Assembly (NCBI GenBank): GCA_009694435.1
Contig: SHUY01000004.1
Coordinates: 1 to 51,702, forward strand
DNA length: 51,702 nucleotides
DNA from: Acidimicrobiia bacterium
GTDB lineage: Bacteria; Actinomycetota; Acidimicrobiia; IMCC26256; PALSA-555
Reading direction: 5' to 3'
How positions within the stretch are numbered: position 1 is the first letter of the stretch; each line of letters opens with the position of its first letter. The notes below the pieces were generated by a model that was given only the letters and a program-made list of their open reading frames with translations, had not been told where the DNA came from and did not search any database. This document shows positions 1-8,269 of the stretch, one piece after another. A program made the position numbers and the translations under genes.

Positions 1-168
1 AGTGAGTCCAAGAACTCTGACGGGGACAGTTCGGATTCCAAGTCGGGGGGAGAAAAATCGGAGTCGGCTAAATCAGATTCGGCTAAATCAGATTCGAAAG
101 ACAAAAAAACCGGGGGCGACAAATCGAGTCCGGCGAAATCAAGTGCTAAGAAAGATTCTTCGTCGTAA
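1..168 (+). CDS. C-terminal tail of a truncated protein, probably FmdB-family zinc-ribbon
   Basis: Reading frame 1 runs open from the first base to a TAA at 166-168 and encodes 55 residues made almost only of Ser, Lys, Asp, Glu, Ala and Gly. The start lies outside the window. A short repeat (SAKSD, twice, around residues 22-31) comes from a 15-base tandem duplication. Such a disordered Ser/Lys/Asp tail is typical of actinobacterial FmdB-type putative regulatory proteins, which often lie just upstream of a SAF-domain protein as here. The family call is an inference from tail composition and neighbour; the zinc ribbon itself is not visible. A longer open frame at 2-280 in another phase is not credible. 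Confidence 0.6.
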   Translation, partial: SESKNSDGDSSDSKSGGEKSESAKSDSAKSDSKDKKTGGDKSSPAKSSAKKDSSS

Positions 169-231
169 ATTCAAAAGTGGAGTGTCTCGCTTGGGAATCC
201 GCCTCAGCGGAACCATCGAAAAGGAGACTCC

Positions 232-894
232 ATGTTTCGACGCTCACCTCGGGCACTCATATTTGCCGCCGCCGCTCTAATCGTAACCATCGCCACCGCA
301 TCAGTGGCAATTAGTGACCTTTCTACTCTGCACCGCCGCGCCAGCTCTTTAGGGCCCGAACAATCTGTGGTCGTGGCGCGGCGAAAACTAACCGTGGGGC
401 GCACGATTTCCGCTCGAGACTTGAACACCCGACCCGTATACCGCTCACAACTTCCCCCCCAAGTCATGAAAACAACTAGTGAAGTGATCGGGCGAGTAGT
501 AACCGTGCCGATAGTAAAAGGTGGGTTCGTAAGTAATGCGAATCTGGCCACACTTAGTCGGCGCGGTCTCGACGGCGCTCTGCCCGCGGGCACTCGAGCG
601 GTACGGGTGGCGGTGGCAGAATCGATCCGCCCTCGAGTAGGGGCGATAGTCGATCTCTACGCCACTTTCCCCGATCCACTTTCGTCCACCGGCAACGACA
701 CCGTTTCGGCCCGCGTCATCGCCGAGGGAGTTTTGGTGCTGGGAGTGAGTAGAGGTCGAGCGTCAGTTAGTGGCCCCACTCTCGGAGTGACTCTGCTCGT
801 TTCGCCTCGCCAAGCCCAAACAATCGCTTTCGCGACCAGCCGCGGAACCCTTAGCCTTGCCCTCGCTCCCCCCGAAGAAGCCCGCGGGCGTTAA
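232..894 (+). CDS. SAF-domain protein, CpaB/RcpC-like
   Basis: 220 residues. A basic N-terminus is followed by one hydrophobic segment (about residues 9-28), so the protein is probably membrane-anchored or secreted with the rest outside. Residues about 45-105 fit a SAF domain (VVVARRKLTVGRTISARDL..., then a GRVVTVPIVKGGFV segment). The region from about 118 (LPAGTRAVRVAV) resembles the second half of CpaB/RcpC proteins of Flp pilus assembly. No other pilus gene is in the window, so a pilus role is not supported by context; in actinobacteria such proteins often stand alone near fmdB and mscL. The ATG at 232 has a strong Shine-Dalgarno, AAAAGGAG, 5 bases upstream. Identity as a SAF protein is fairly sure; function is unknown. 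Confidence 0.75.
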   Translation: MFRRSPRALIFAAAALIVTIATASVAISDLSTLHRRASSLGPEQSVVVARRKLTVGRTISARDLNTRPVYRSQLPPQVMKTTSEVIGRVVTVPIVKGGFVSNANLATLSRRGLDGALPAGTRAVRVAVAESIRPRVGAIVDLYATFPDPLSSTGNDTVSARVIAEGVLVLGVSRGRASVSGPTLGVTLLVSPRQAQTIAFATSRGTLSLALAPPEEARGR

Positions 895-938
895 CCGGTA
901 CCCGACTAGCCGGACTAACCCCTAACATCAATACCACT

Positions 939-1742
939 ATGGATTGGCTAGAAAGCATCGTTCTCGGGCTAGTCCAAGGGATAACTGAATTTCTTCCCAT
1001 TTCGTCCAGCGGTCATCTCGTGGTGGTGCCCGCGCTGTTGGGCTGGAAGCAGCCGCCCCTGGCCTTTGATCTCGTGCTTCATCTCGGGACTCTGATCGCG
1101 GTGATTTTTTCTTTTCGGTACCAACTCCTCCACCTCGGGCGCGGTCTCATTGGTCGGGGGGCCAACCCGGCCGCCGACCGTCGCCTCATTGGTTTGTTGC
1201 TGCTCGGAAGTATCCCCGCGGGAATAGCGGGACTTCTGCTGAGCTCAGAATTTGAGAGCTTGTTCGACCAGCCGCTGTGGGTCTGCGGGTTCTGGATCGT
1301 TACCGCGGGGATTTTGCTTGGGGGTGAATATCTCGCGGCCCGCTATCTCGTCACCCGTCCGCCCACCACTCCTAATGCCAAACGAACTTTAGTGATTGGG
1401 GTTGCCCAAGCAGTAGCAATCACGCCGGGCATTTCGCGCTCCGGAGCCACCATCTCGGCGGGCATCGCTCAGGGAATCGAACGCGAAGAAGCGGCTCGGT
1501 TTTCTTTCCTTCTTTCTATTCCAATTATTCTCGGCGCGATCGCTACCAAGATCCCCGATGTAGTCAACGGTAACTTTCGTATTACCGGACCAGTGATTGC
1601 CGGATTCATTGTTGCGGGCATCAGCGGCTGGGTGGCCATTGAAGGTCTGCTCAAATATCTCCGCACTAATTCTCTACGGATCTTCGCCTACTACCTTTTA
1701 ATCGTTGCCCCCATCTCAGCCATTATCCTCGAACTCAATTAG
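939..1742 (+). CDS. uppP: Undecaprenyl-diphosphatase UppP (BacA)
   Basis: 267 residues, the usual length for the family. This integral membrane enzyme dephosphorylates undecaprenyl diphosphate to recycle the lipid carrier of peptidoglycan synthesis and can confer bacitracin tolerance. Both signature blocks are present: QGITEFLPISSSGH at residues 13-26, with Glu17 and His26, and PGISRSGAT at 163-171, with the conserved Arg168. About seven to eight hydrophobic segments are visible. The ATG at 939 has no clear Shine-Dalgarno; a TAACAT hexamer ends 10 bases upstream, so the leader may be only a few bases long. The next gene begins 12 bases after the stop and probably shares the transcript. Confidence 0.96.
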   Translation: MDWLESIVLGLVQGITEFLPISSSGHLVVVPALLGWKQPPLAFDLVLHLGTLIAVIFSFRYQLLHLGRGLIGRGANPAADRRLIGLLLLGSIPAGIAGLLLSSEFESLFDQPLWVCGFWIVTAGILLGGEYLAARYLVTRPPTTPNAKRTLVIGVAQAVAITPGISRSGATISAGIAQGIEREEAARFSFLLSIPIILGAIATKIPDVVNGNFRITGPVIAGFIVAGISGWVAIEGLLKYLRTNSLRIFAYYLLIVAPISAIILELN

Positions 1743-1754
1743 TCGGGCCCGATA

Positions 1755-2456
1755 GTGATCGAGTTGGTGATATTCGACTACGGCGGGGTAATAAGTGAAT
1801 CTTTGCTGCGCGACTTCTCTGACTTTGAACGCCGGAGAGAGTTGCCCGCGGGGTCAGTATCTCGTCTCTTATTCGGTGATCGCCCCGCCAACGCGGGCGG
1901 GGGTGACCCGGTTGATGGTGCAGTAGACCCTGATGAAATAAGCGATTTTCACCGGCTTGAGACCGGAGAACTCGACTTCGCCACTTACCTAAATCAAGTC
2001 TTAGCCGCCGCCCCGGACATTTTGGGTCGCGACCTTGAGCCAGCCGACTTAGAAGCTTTTTCCGGATCTACTGGCCCTCGGATCTACTGGCCCATCGTCC
2101 ACGAAATCTGGCGCCTGCGGGCCCAGGGGTTGCGGCTCGCGCTACTTACCAACAATGTGCGGGAATTCCACGACACGTGGTGGGATTCGTTTCCGGTGGA
2201 GGAGTGCTTTGATGTAGTCATCGACTCTAGCGAGGTAGGGATGCGCAAACCTGACTCCCGCATCTACACCCTAACTTGCGAACAGGCGGGTAGTAAGCCG
2301 ACGGCGGCAGTATTCCTCGACGACAACTACGACAACATCGAAGCGGCCCGCGCGCTGGGAATTGAAGTAGTCCACGTTGGCCTTGATCCACTGGTAGCCA
2401 TTGCCGAACTACAAGAAATTCTCGGCCGCCGGGGCACGAAAGTTAAGAACCGCTAA
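1755..2456 (+). CDS. HAD-superfamily hydrolase
   Basis: 233 residues. HAD motif I is VIFDYGGV with the nucleophile Asp8; the usual second Asp two residues later is Gly10, as in epoxide-hydrolase-N-terminal-like and acyl-phosphatase-like HAD proteins (DYGGV group). Motif II is LLTNN (about 134-138), the motif III lysine lies in GMRKPDSRIY (about 161-170), and motif IV is FLDDNYDNI (about 188-196). An alpha-helical cap follows motif I. The substrate cannot be told from the sequence. The GTG start at 1755 is 12 bases from uppP, so the two are probably cotranscribed. The last 14 bases overlap the convergent TldE gene. Confidence 0.85.
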   Translation: MIELVIFDYGGVISESLLRDFSDFERRRELPAGSVSRLLFGDRPANAGGGDPVDGAVDPDEISDFHRLETGELDFATYLNQVLAAAPDILGRDLEPADLEAFSGSTGPRIYWPIVHEIWRLRAQGLRLALLTNNVREFHDTWWDSFPVEECFDVVIDSSEVGMRKPDSRIYTLTCEQAGSKPTAAVFLDDNYDNIEAARALGIEVVHVGLDPLVAIAELQEILGRRGTKVKNR

Positions 2457-3795
2457 TTGTCATCTCACTAATCAATAGAGTCAGCCCGGCCGCTCCGCCG
2501 GGGAACCAAGTTAAATCTGAGCCGATAGCCGTTATCTCGCTGAGCATGCGGGGCAAGGTTGACGCAATAGTTACCTCGCGAATCGGTTCGGCAAATTCAC
2601 CGTTACGAACCATGAGCCCTTCGGCTCCAACCGAGAAGTCACCGCTGACGGTGTTAGTGCCCGAATGGATCCCACTTACCGACTGCACGTAGAACGCTTC
2701 GCCCGCCGCGACCAAGATCTCTTCGGGCGAATTTGGCCCCGGGGTAAGACAAAGGGCGCGCGCGCCCGCGCCCGGAGTGCTGGCGTAGCCCCGCACCGCC
2801 GATCCGGTGGTCGCGGTGCCCGCCCGCCGGCCGGTGACAATGTTGTGGAGAAAACCAGTAAGTACACCATTTTTGATGAGTTCGACCCTCCGAGTAGGCA
2901 CTCCTTCGGAGTCGTGGCTTGACGCGCCAAAGGCCGCGGGGTCGGTGGGGACATCAACGAGCGTGAGATTAGGGGCACCCACCGTTTCACCTTCGCGACC
3001 GACAAACATCGACCGGCCTTTGGTGATCGCCTCTCCCCCGAGCGCGCCCCCGACTAACGCGAGAAGCGAACGGGTGACTAGAGGATCGAAGATCACCGGC
3101 AAATTGGTGGTGGCCGGCTGTTTAGCGCCCAACAGCCGCACTGCCCGCTTAGCCGCGTCGGCACTCGCGACATTGAGATCAAGATCAGCGAACGCTCGCC
3201 CCGCCGAAAATCCGTATCCGGTACGAGTAGCGCCTCCTTGACCCGCGAGCGCGTGGGCCGAGACCGAACAACCAGTAGAACGCTTGGCTACTTGGACTCC
3301 TAGTGAACTAACGATCGCCACTTCGGTGGCCGAGTCTCCGTAGTGCGCCGACTCCACCGCGCGCACAAGTGGGTCGGCTCCGAGGGTGGCTTGTTCGACG
3401 GCTAAAGCGTAGGCAACTTTATCGGCGGTGGCAGTAGTCAAGATGTCGTCGCGCCACAGGTCAAGTTCAGCTACTTCACCCGCCCCGTCGGCGAGAGTGG
3501 CGAAGGCCAAAGAGTCATCGGGGGTCGCGAAAGTGGCGTTGTCGCGCGCCGCGCCCAGCGCTTCGTCGATAATGTCGGGATCGAGGGATCCCGCCCACGC
3601 AAACCCCTGTCGATCGCCGAGTAAAACTCGAACCCCGACTCCAGCGGGCTCGGCCACTACTAGCGATTCGACCGCTCCGGCGTGAATTGCCACCTCGGTA
3701 GTTCGAGACCGAGTGACGTAGGCCTCAACCTGTTCGCCGGGATGGGCTTTCTCAACCACCCTGAGAGCCAGATCGAATATAGGAATTTCAGCCAC
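2443..3795 (-). CDS. tldE: TldE/PmbA-family metalloprotease subunit
   Basis: About 450 residues of the TldD/PmbA family. The C-terminal half carries the family pattern (VIFDPLVTRSLL..., then FLHNIVTGRR and a region around GDFSVGAEG). No HExxxH motif is present, as expected of the TldE (PmbA) subunit that partners catalytic TldD. In E. coli the TldD/E heterodimer cleaves unfolded or modified peptides such as microcin B17 precursor and CcdA. The frame is open to a TTG at 3810, but the GTG at 3795, which overlaps the tldD stop by 8 bases, gives a more typical N-terminus (MAEIPIFDL). Neither site has a strong Shine-Dalgarno, so translational coupling to tldD is likely. Confidence 0.87.
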   Translation of the reverse strand: MAEIPIFDLALRVVEKAHPGEQVEAYVTRSRTTEVAIHAGAVESLVVAEPAGVGVRVLLGDRQGFAWAGSLDPDIIDEALGAARDNATFATPDDSLAFATLADGAGEVAELDLWRDDILTTATADKVAYALAVEQATLGADPLVRAVESAHYGDSATEVAIVSSLGVQVAKRSTGCSVSAHALAGQGGATRTGYGFSAGRAFADLDLNVASADAAKRAVRLLGAKQPATTNLPVIFDPLVTRSLLALVGGALGGEAITKGRSMFVGREGETVGAPNLTLVDVPTDPAAFGASSHDSEGVPTRRVELIKNGVLTGFLHNIVTGRRAGTATTGSAVRGYASTPGAGARALCLTPGPNSPEEILVAAGEAFYVQSVSGIHSGTNTVSGDFSVGAEGLMVRNGEFAEPIREVTIASTLPRMLSEITAIGSDLTWFPGGAAGLTLLISEMTISGS

Positions 3796-5221
3796 GAGCA
3801 GTGCCGCCAACAGTTAGCTCGGCCACCCGCAAAGTGGGCTGACCGGCCGATACCGGAACCCCCTGACCGTCTTTGCCACAGGTGCCGGCCCAGGTATCGA
3901 AATCGTTACCAACCGCATCGACGAGCCGGAGAGTTTCGAGCCCGTTGCCAATGAGTTGTGCGGCCCGCACCGGGTCGGTGATCTCACCGTTTTCGATCAA
4001 ATAGGCCTCGGTGACTCCGAACACATAATCTCCGGTAGCGGTATTGACCTGACCACCCCCGAGTGACGCGCAGTACAGACCGTATTCGGTGTCAGCAATA
4101 ATGTCGTCGGGGTTAGTTTCTCCGGCCACCAAATAAGTGTTAGTCATACGCACCATGGGTAAATCTTGGTAAGTCTCCCGCCGACCGTTACCACTACTCG
4201 CGCGCCCGCTTTGGCGCGCCCGAATCAGGTCCCACATGTAATCACTAAGCACTCCGTTTTCGATCAGGACATTGCGCGCTACTGGAGTTCCCTCGTCGTC
4301 GATGGCGCTCGTTCCCCATCCGTGTTCAAAGCCTCCGTCGTCGACCACTGTGACTAACGGCGAAGCCACTAGTTGATCAACTTGATCACGAAACACCGAC
4401 GCGTCTCGTCCCACTAGATCGGCTTCGAGACCGTGACCACAGGCTTCGTGAAATAACACTCCCCCCGCACCACGCCGCAACACCACCGGTAACTTTCCGG
4501 TAGGAGCGGGGCGAGCCCGCAATAAAGTAAGCGCTCGGTCGGCGGCGGTAACGGCCACCGATTCAGGATTGATCGCATCGAAAAACTCAAACCCTTGGGT
4601 GTAGCCCGGAGCGTCAGTACCGGTCTGCATTCCGGTATCACCGACGGCCACGCACTGGACCATAAAGCGGGTTCGTACTCGCCCATCGGTGGCCAGCACT
4701 CCGTCAGAATTAGCCACCAAAATGCGGCGTCGACTGTCGGCGTAAGTGGCGCTCACCTGTTTGATGGCCGGGTTGCGCCCGCGAGCTGCCTCGTCGGCGA
4801 TATTGAGCAACTCCACTTTGCGCTGCTTTTCGATTGACTCGGGCGGGACGGTTTCACCTTGTCGGTTACGAGCCGGTGATGAAAGCGCCACCACGTGAGT
4901 GCCGCCGCTTTGTCCGCGGGCCGCGCTCGCAGCGGCCGAAGCGCACTTCAACAACCCTTCCGGGGAGAGGTCGGCGCTATGGGCATAACCCGTCGTAGCC
5001 CCAGCCAAAACTCGGATCCCCGCACCCCGGGTTCGCCCCGAGACCAACTCTTCAATACGAGTGTCGTCTAGGTGCACCGCGTTATTGACTCGATCTTCAA
5101 CGAACACCTCGGCGAACTCGCCGCCGCCTTCAAGCGCTTTAGCCAGCACCCGCTCCAGCACATCGACTTCGACCACTCCGGATTCAAGGAGGTCGGCTTG
5201 ATTGGGGTGAGTAATAGCCAT
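3788..5221 (-). CDS. tldD: TldD-family metalloprotease, catalytic subunit
   Basis: 477 residues, typical for TldD. The zinc-binding motif HEACGH is at residues 258-263 inside GGVLFHEACGHGLE, the family hallmark. The N-terminal domain (about 20-100) contains the FAEVFVEDR and RGAGIRVLAG segments conserved in TldD. Together with the overlapping tldE gene downstream it should form the cytoplasmic TldD/E protease. It starts 11 bases downstream of the alpha/beta hydrolase stop on the same strand, so hydrolase-tldD-tldE look like one operon. The target peptide in this organism is unknown; no ribosomal peptide precursor is visible nearby. Confidence 0.93.
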   Translation of the reverse strand: MAITHPNQADLLESGVVEVDVLERVLAKALEGGGEFAEVFVEDRVNNAVHLDDTRIEELVSGRTRGAGIRVLAGATTGYAHSADLSPEGLLKCASAAASAARGQSGGTHVVALSSPARNRQGETVPPESIEKQRKVELLNIADEAARGRNPAIKQVSATYADSRRRILVANSDGVLATDGRVRTRFMVQCVAVGDTGMQTGTDAPGYTQGFEFFDAINPESVAVTAADRALTLLRARPAPTGKLPVVLRRGAGGVLFHEACGHGLEADLVGRDASVFRDQVDQLVASPLVTVVDDGGFEHGWGTSAIDDEGTPVARNVLIENGVLSDYMWDLIRARQSGRASSGNGRRETYQDLPMVRMTNTYLVAGETNPDDIIADTEYGLYCASLGGGQVNTATGDYVFGVTEAYLIENGEITDPVRAAQLIGNGLETLRLVDAVGNDFDTWAGTCGKDGQGVPVSAGQPTLRVAELTVGGTARG

Positions 5222-5232
5222 GGACGAAATCC

Positions 5233-6054
5233 CTACGCCACGCCGACGCGGTCTTTAATAAAGGTATCGACGGCGATAAACCACGCTTCCGGATTCTCGA
5301 ATTGAGGAGAATGCCCCGCTTCGGGTATCACCGCTAACTCAGCACCAGCAATAGCTCCCGCCATTTGGTGGGCATCAGCAAGGAAGTTGGAGTCTTGGTC
5401 GCCCACCACTACCAAAGTCGGACACGCAAGTCCGCGCAACTCTTCAAGTTGATGAGGCTGAGCAATCATCTCTCGCAACAAAGTGGCGTAAGCCATGGGC
5501 GCGACCGCGTCCCACTTGCGATCGTTAAATTCCTCGTAGCCTGGGCGCGTCGCTCGTACTCGCTTGTCCGCTTGCGAACCTAGAACATCGGCTTCATCAA
5601 GCACGGCCCGCAAAGCATCCATCCCTTCAGTCAACGCCAACCGCGCGGCCATCTCGGCCAACTCAGGGTCAACGCCAACCGGTGGTCCGGGCGAGGTGTC
5701 CATCAACACCAGAGAACTAACCCGTTCGGGGTGGGCGAGCACCACTCGCCGAGCCACCATCCCGCCCATCGAGTGACCCAGTAAACCAAAAGTTTCGAGT
5801 TCGAGCGTGTCGGCGACCGCCAGCAGATCTGCGGCCAAACGATCGAGAGAATATTTATCCGCACCCTCGGGGTGGTCGCTCTCACCGTGACCGCGCAAAT
5901 CGAGAGTTACCACTTCCGAATGTTTGGCCAACTCTGCGGTGTGATCATCAAAATCTTCTTTGGCACCAGTGAAGCCGTGAACCATAAAAAAGGGCTCACC
6001 TTCGCCTTGGCGTTTAACTTCTAACGCCACCCCGTCATCAGTAGTTATTTTCAC
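5233..6054 (-). CDS. Alpha/beta-fold hydrolase
   Basis: 273 residues with the full alpha/beta hydrolase layout: oxyanion-hole segment MVHGFTGAKEDF (about 24-35), LDLRGHGESD (51-60), nucleophile elbow GHSMGG with Ser95, a late acidic segment VVGDQDSNF (about 215-225), and catalytic His in PEAGHSPQFENPEAW near residue 250. It resembles esterases, haloperoxidase-like and lactonase-like members; no specific substrate can be assigned. The GTG start at 6054 has a good Shine-Dalgarno, GAGGAG, 6 bases upstream. It is first in a probable operon with tldD and tldE and is transcribed divergently from the flippase remnant. Confidence 0.88.
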   Translation of the reverse strand: MKITTDDGVALEVKRQGEGEPFFMVHGFTGAKEDFDDHTAELAKHSEVVTLDLRGHGESDHPEGADKYSLDRLAADLLAVADTLELETFGLLGHSMGGMVARRVVLAHPERVSSLVLMDTSPGPPVGVDPELAEMAARLALTEGMDALRAVLDEADVLGSQADKRVRATRPGYEEFNDRKWDAVAPMAYATLLREMIAQPHQLEELRGLACPTLVVVGDQDSNFLADAHQMAGAIAGAELAVIPEAGHSPQFENPEAWFIAVDTFIKDRVGVA

Positions 6055-6147
6055 AGTCGTCTCCTCGTTTAAACGCTTAATGCCGATTGATCAGTGGGCC
6101 GCCCTCAGTCTCCTACCCTATGAGCGTGGGGAACAAGCGGAGGAACC

Positions 6148-6411
6148 GTGGGCGCCAGTGTCCCCAACGGCGCCATTCTTGCTTTCATTCCCGCGGTGGC
6201 CATGATGCAAGTACTGCCGATTTCCCTCGGCGGTCTAGGTGTGCGCGAAGCAATGCTGGCATTTTTTCTCCACCCGCTAGGAGTTCCGACGGGTCAAGCC
6301 GTGGCCATCGGCCTTCTTTGGTACGCCATGACCCTTATAGTTAGTCTGGCCGGTGCCCCCGCCTTTGCTCTCGGCCACCGCCACGCCGCCCACGATGACC
6401 AGGAAAGATAA
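6148..6411 (+). CDS. Truncated flippase/LPG-synthase-type membrane protein (C-terminal remnant)
   Basis: 87 residues that match only the last part of the lysylphosphatidylglycerol-synthase transmembrane (UPF0104, AglD2-like) family: the diagnostic LPISLGGLGVREAM segment at about residues 23-36, then a hydrophobic helix at about 48-70. Full-length members have about 300 or more residues and six to eight helices, so roughly three quarters is missing. Only 93 bases separate it from the divergent hydrolase, too little to hold the rest. Yet the GTG at 6148 has a fine Shine-Dalgarno (GCGGAGGAACC, about 5 bases spacing) and the gene overlaps the PAP2 start by 1 base, so it may still be translated. 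It may be a decayed gene kept for coupling or a genuine short form. Confidence 0.65.
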   Translation: MGASVPNGAILAFIPAVAMMQVLPISLGGLGVREAMLAFFLHPLGVPTGQAVAIGLLWYAMTLIVSLAGAPAFALGHRHAAHDDQER

Positions 6412-7229
6412 TGAACGAAAGCAAAAATCCCCCTAAAAGTGCGCCCTTTTACCGTCGGTGGCCAGGAGCTCATCGCCTTAGCGATGGCTACGTCATCTAC
6501 TGGTGGATGGAGATCCTGCTCGTACTTTCGTTCTACGGCATTTACTCAACCATTCGCAACGCCAACAAAAGCAACCCTCCACTGGCGCGCCGTCATGCCT
6601 ACCAGCTCATGGATTGGCAGCGCACCCTCGGGATCAACATCGAACGCGAGGTTCACGAATGGGCACTCAATATTCGCCCCCTCATCATCGCCAGTAACTA
6701 TTTCTACGGGTCGTTACATTTCGTTGTAACTATCGGCGTCGCGGTGTTTATTTTTCGTAAACACCGCGACACTTACCCCCTGTGGCGAAACACCTTGATG
6801 ATCGCTACCGCTCTCGCACTTATTGGTTTTGCTTTCTGGCCACTTATGCCCCCTCGCTTGCTTCCCGCAAGTTACGGCTTTGTTGACACTTTGGCGCAGT
6901 ACCCTACTTTCTGGTCGTTTAATCAAGGCGCGGTGAATGAAATATCCAACCAATATGCCGCCATGCCTAGCGTGCACTGCGCGTGGGCCCTATGGTGCGC
7001 GTGCATTCTTATCCCCCGCATGCGCCACTGGTGGTCGAAAGGGTTGGCCGCGCTATATCCAGTCGGCACCGTTACCACCATCGTGCTTACGGCCAACCAC
7101 TACTTGCTAGATGCAGTAGGTGGCTTCATCGTCCTCGGAATTGGCTATCTTGTCGCCCGGATTCTCACTAGAGCGGGCCGCTCGAGCACCTCCAAGCCTT
7201 CCGTTCCCATTGCCGCTCATGCATCTTGA
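6411..7229 (+). CDS. PAP2-superfamily membrane phosphatase/inositolphosphotransferase-like
   Basis: 272 residues with about six hydrophobic segments. It resembles the PAP2_3 (Aur1/Ipt1-like) group of actinobacterial membrane proteins: a segment near AAMPSVHCAWALW carries the PSVH part of the phosphatase signature, and NHYLLDAVGG near the end supplies the last His and Asp of the SRxxxxxHxxxD-like motif. Family members act on lipid phosphates or transfer phosphoalcohol head groups on the outer membrane face; the substrate here is unknown. It is translationally coupled to the preceding flippase remnant (ATG overlaps its stop by 1 base) and overlaps the following VOC gene by 11 bases. Confidence 0.85.
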   Translation: MNESKNPPKSAPFYRRWPGAHRLSDGYVIYWWMEILLVLSFYGIYSTIRNANKSNPPLARRHAYQLMDWQRTLGINIEREVHEWALNIRPLIIASNYFYGSLHFVVTIGVAVFIFRKHRDTYPLWRNTLMIATALALIGFAFWPLMPPRLLPASYGFVDTLAQYPTFWSFNQGAVNEISNQYAAMPSVHCAWALWCACILIPRMRHWWSKGLAALYPVGTVTTIVLTANHYLLDAVGGFIVLGIGYLVARILTRAGRSSTSKPSVPIAAHAS

Positions 7230-7965
7230 CCACTTAGCTCTGGCGACGCCCGACCCCAATGCTGCCCTGGCATCTCTAGTAGGCGACCTCGGTGCCACCG
7301 TGCTCGGCGGGGGTGACGCAATAGGGTTTCGTTGGGTTCAGGTTTTCTTGGGCCATGACCAAGCGCCCAACTCCGGCATGAAACTTGAACTCATTACTCC
7401 GTGGAAACCAGAGAATAACGATTTTCTGCAACGGTTCATTGCTCGCCACGGGGAGGGCCCCCACCACCTCACCTTCAAGGTTTCTAATCTTGCGGCCGAA
7501 CTTTCTCGGCTCCATGACCTGGGCTTCGAACCCGTGGGGGTGAATCTGAGTAACCCCGAATGGCGAGAAGCATTTTTACTACCGCGACAAAGCCACGGCA
7601 CCGTAGTGCAACTGGCCGAATCAAGTATCGATCCCAAGTTCGCGATTGACGAATACCGGCGAGCGCAAAGTTCTGGACCGGTGGGTACTCCATTTTGGTG
7701 GCCAGCACGGCAAGTCACTGCGCCAAAAAGTTGCCTGGCTCGGATAGTGCTACGCAGCGCCGACCCCCGAGCAACCACCGATTTTTTTTGTTCTGTTCTC
7801 GGCGGGAAAGTGGAGGGGAGTGATTTGGTTTGGCCCGGAGGTGGTCGGATCAAGATCGTAACCGCAGGTAGCGAAACTCCCGGAGTGTCTCACTTAGAAT
7901 TACAAAACTCGCAAACTCACGAACTCACCCGCAAACAAATAATCGCCGGAATTGCGTTTGAATGA
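7219..7965 (+). CDS. VOC (glyoxalase/methylmalonyl-CoA epimerase-like) protein
   Basis: 248 residues from the ATG at 7219, which gives the classic VOC opening MHLDHLALATPDPNAAL. The frame stays open further upstream inside the PAP2 gene, but that extension is a low-complexity shadow. Candidate metal ligands of the first module are His4 (LDHLAL), Glu58-region (MKLELITPW) and His84/His85 (GPHHLTFKV). A second, shorter module begins near residue 170 (CLARIVLRSADPRATTDFF). Members isomerise or cleave small alpha-keto/CoA substrates. The first half is closest in pattern to methylmalonyl-CoA epimerase, but the length and second module argue for a different, uncharacterised substrate. Confidence 0.75.
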   Translation: MHLDHLALATPDPNAALASLVGDLGATVLGGGDAIGFRWVQVFLGHDQAPNSGMKLELITPWKPENNDFLQRFIARHGEGPHHLTFKVSNLAAELSRLHDLGFEPVGVNLSNPEWREAFLLPRQSHGTVVQLAESSIDPKFAIDEYRRAQSSGPVGTPFWWPARQVTAPKSCLARIVLRSADPRATTDFFCSVLGGKVEGSDLVWPGGGRIKIVTAGSETPGVSHLELQNSQTHELTRKQIIAGIAFE

Positions 7966-8214
7966 TTATCGATTTTTACGCCGGGCTCGCTGGCGAGAAA
8001 AGATCCAGCCGGCAATAAAACCAAAGAGGGCCGAGACGACGATGACAAAGAAGAGTTCCATATTCAGCGTGCCAAAAACTAAATCAATACTTACTTCGTC
8101 TTGATTCAAAATTGCTACCAAGACCACATAGGTCACAAGTAGGGCCGCGATTATCGTGCGGGCGCTGGGCCGGTAGCCTTTTTTTTCTTGGCTGGGGTTA
8201 GGTGTCGTGGTCAT
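7966..8214 (-). CDS. LapA-domain (DUF1049) small membrane protein
   Basis: 82 residues with two hydrophobic segments (about 21-38 and 50-70) joined by a polar stretch NQDEVSIDLVFG, and an Arg/Lys-rich C-terminus (SRQRARRKNR). This is the layout of LapA-domain proteins, linked to lipopolysaccharide assembly in proteobacteria but also widespread in actinobacteria, where their role is unclear. The stop directly abuts the stop of the convergent VOC gene with no base between. The start has an AGGGAGGTTCAAG Shine-Dalgarno context. Confidence 0.8.
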   Translation of the reverse strand: MTTTPNPSQEKKGYRPSARTIIAALLVTYVVLVAILNQDEVSIDLVFGTLNMELFFVIVVSALFGFIAGWIFSRQRARRKNR

Positions 8215-8269
8215 CTTGAACCTCCCTAGTCACAAAAGCCTTTGCGCTCTAATCCCATTTTAGTAAGGT

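Noticed and set aside
2-280. 92-codon open frame at the left edge
   Set aside because: It is out of phase with the Ser/Lys/Asp-rich tail and runs over the ribosome-binding site and start of the SAF gene.
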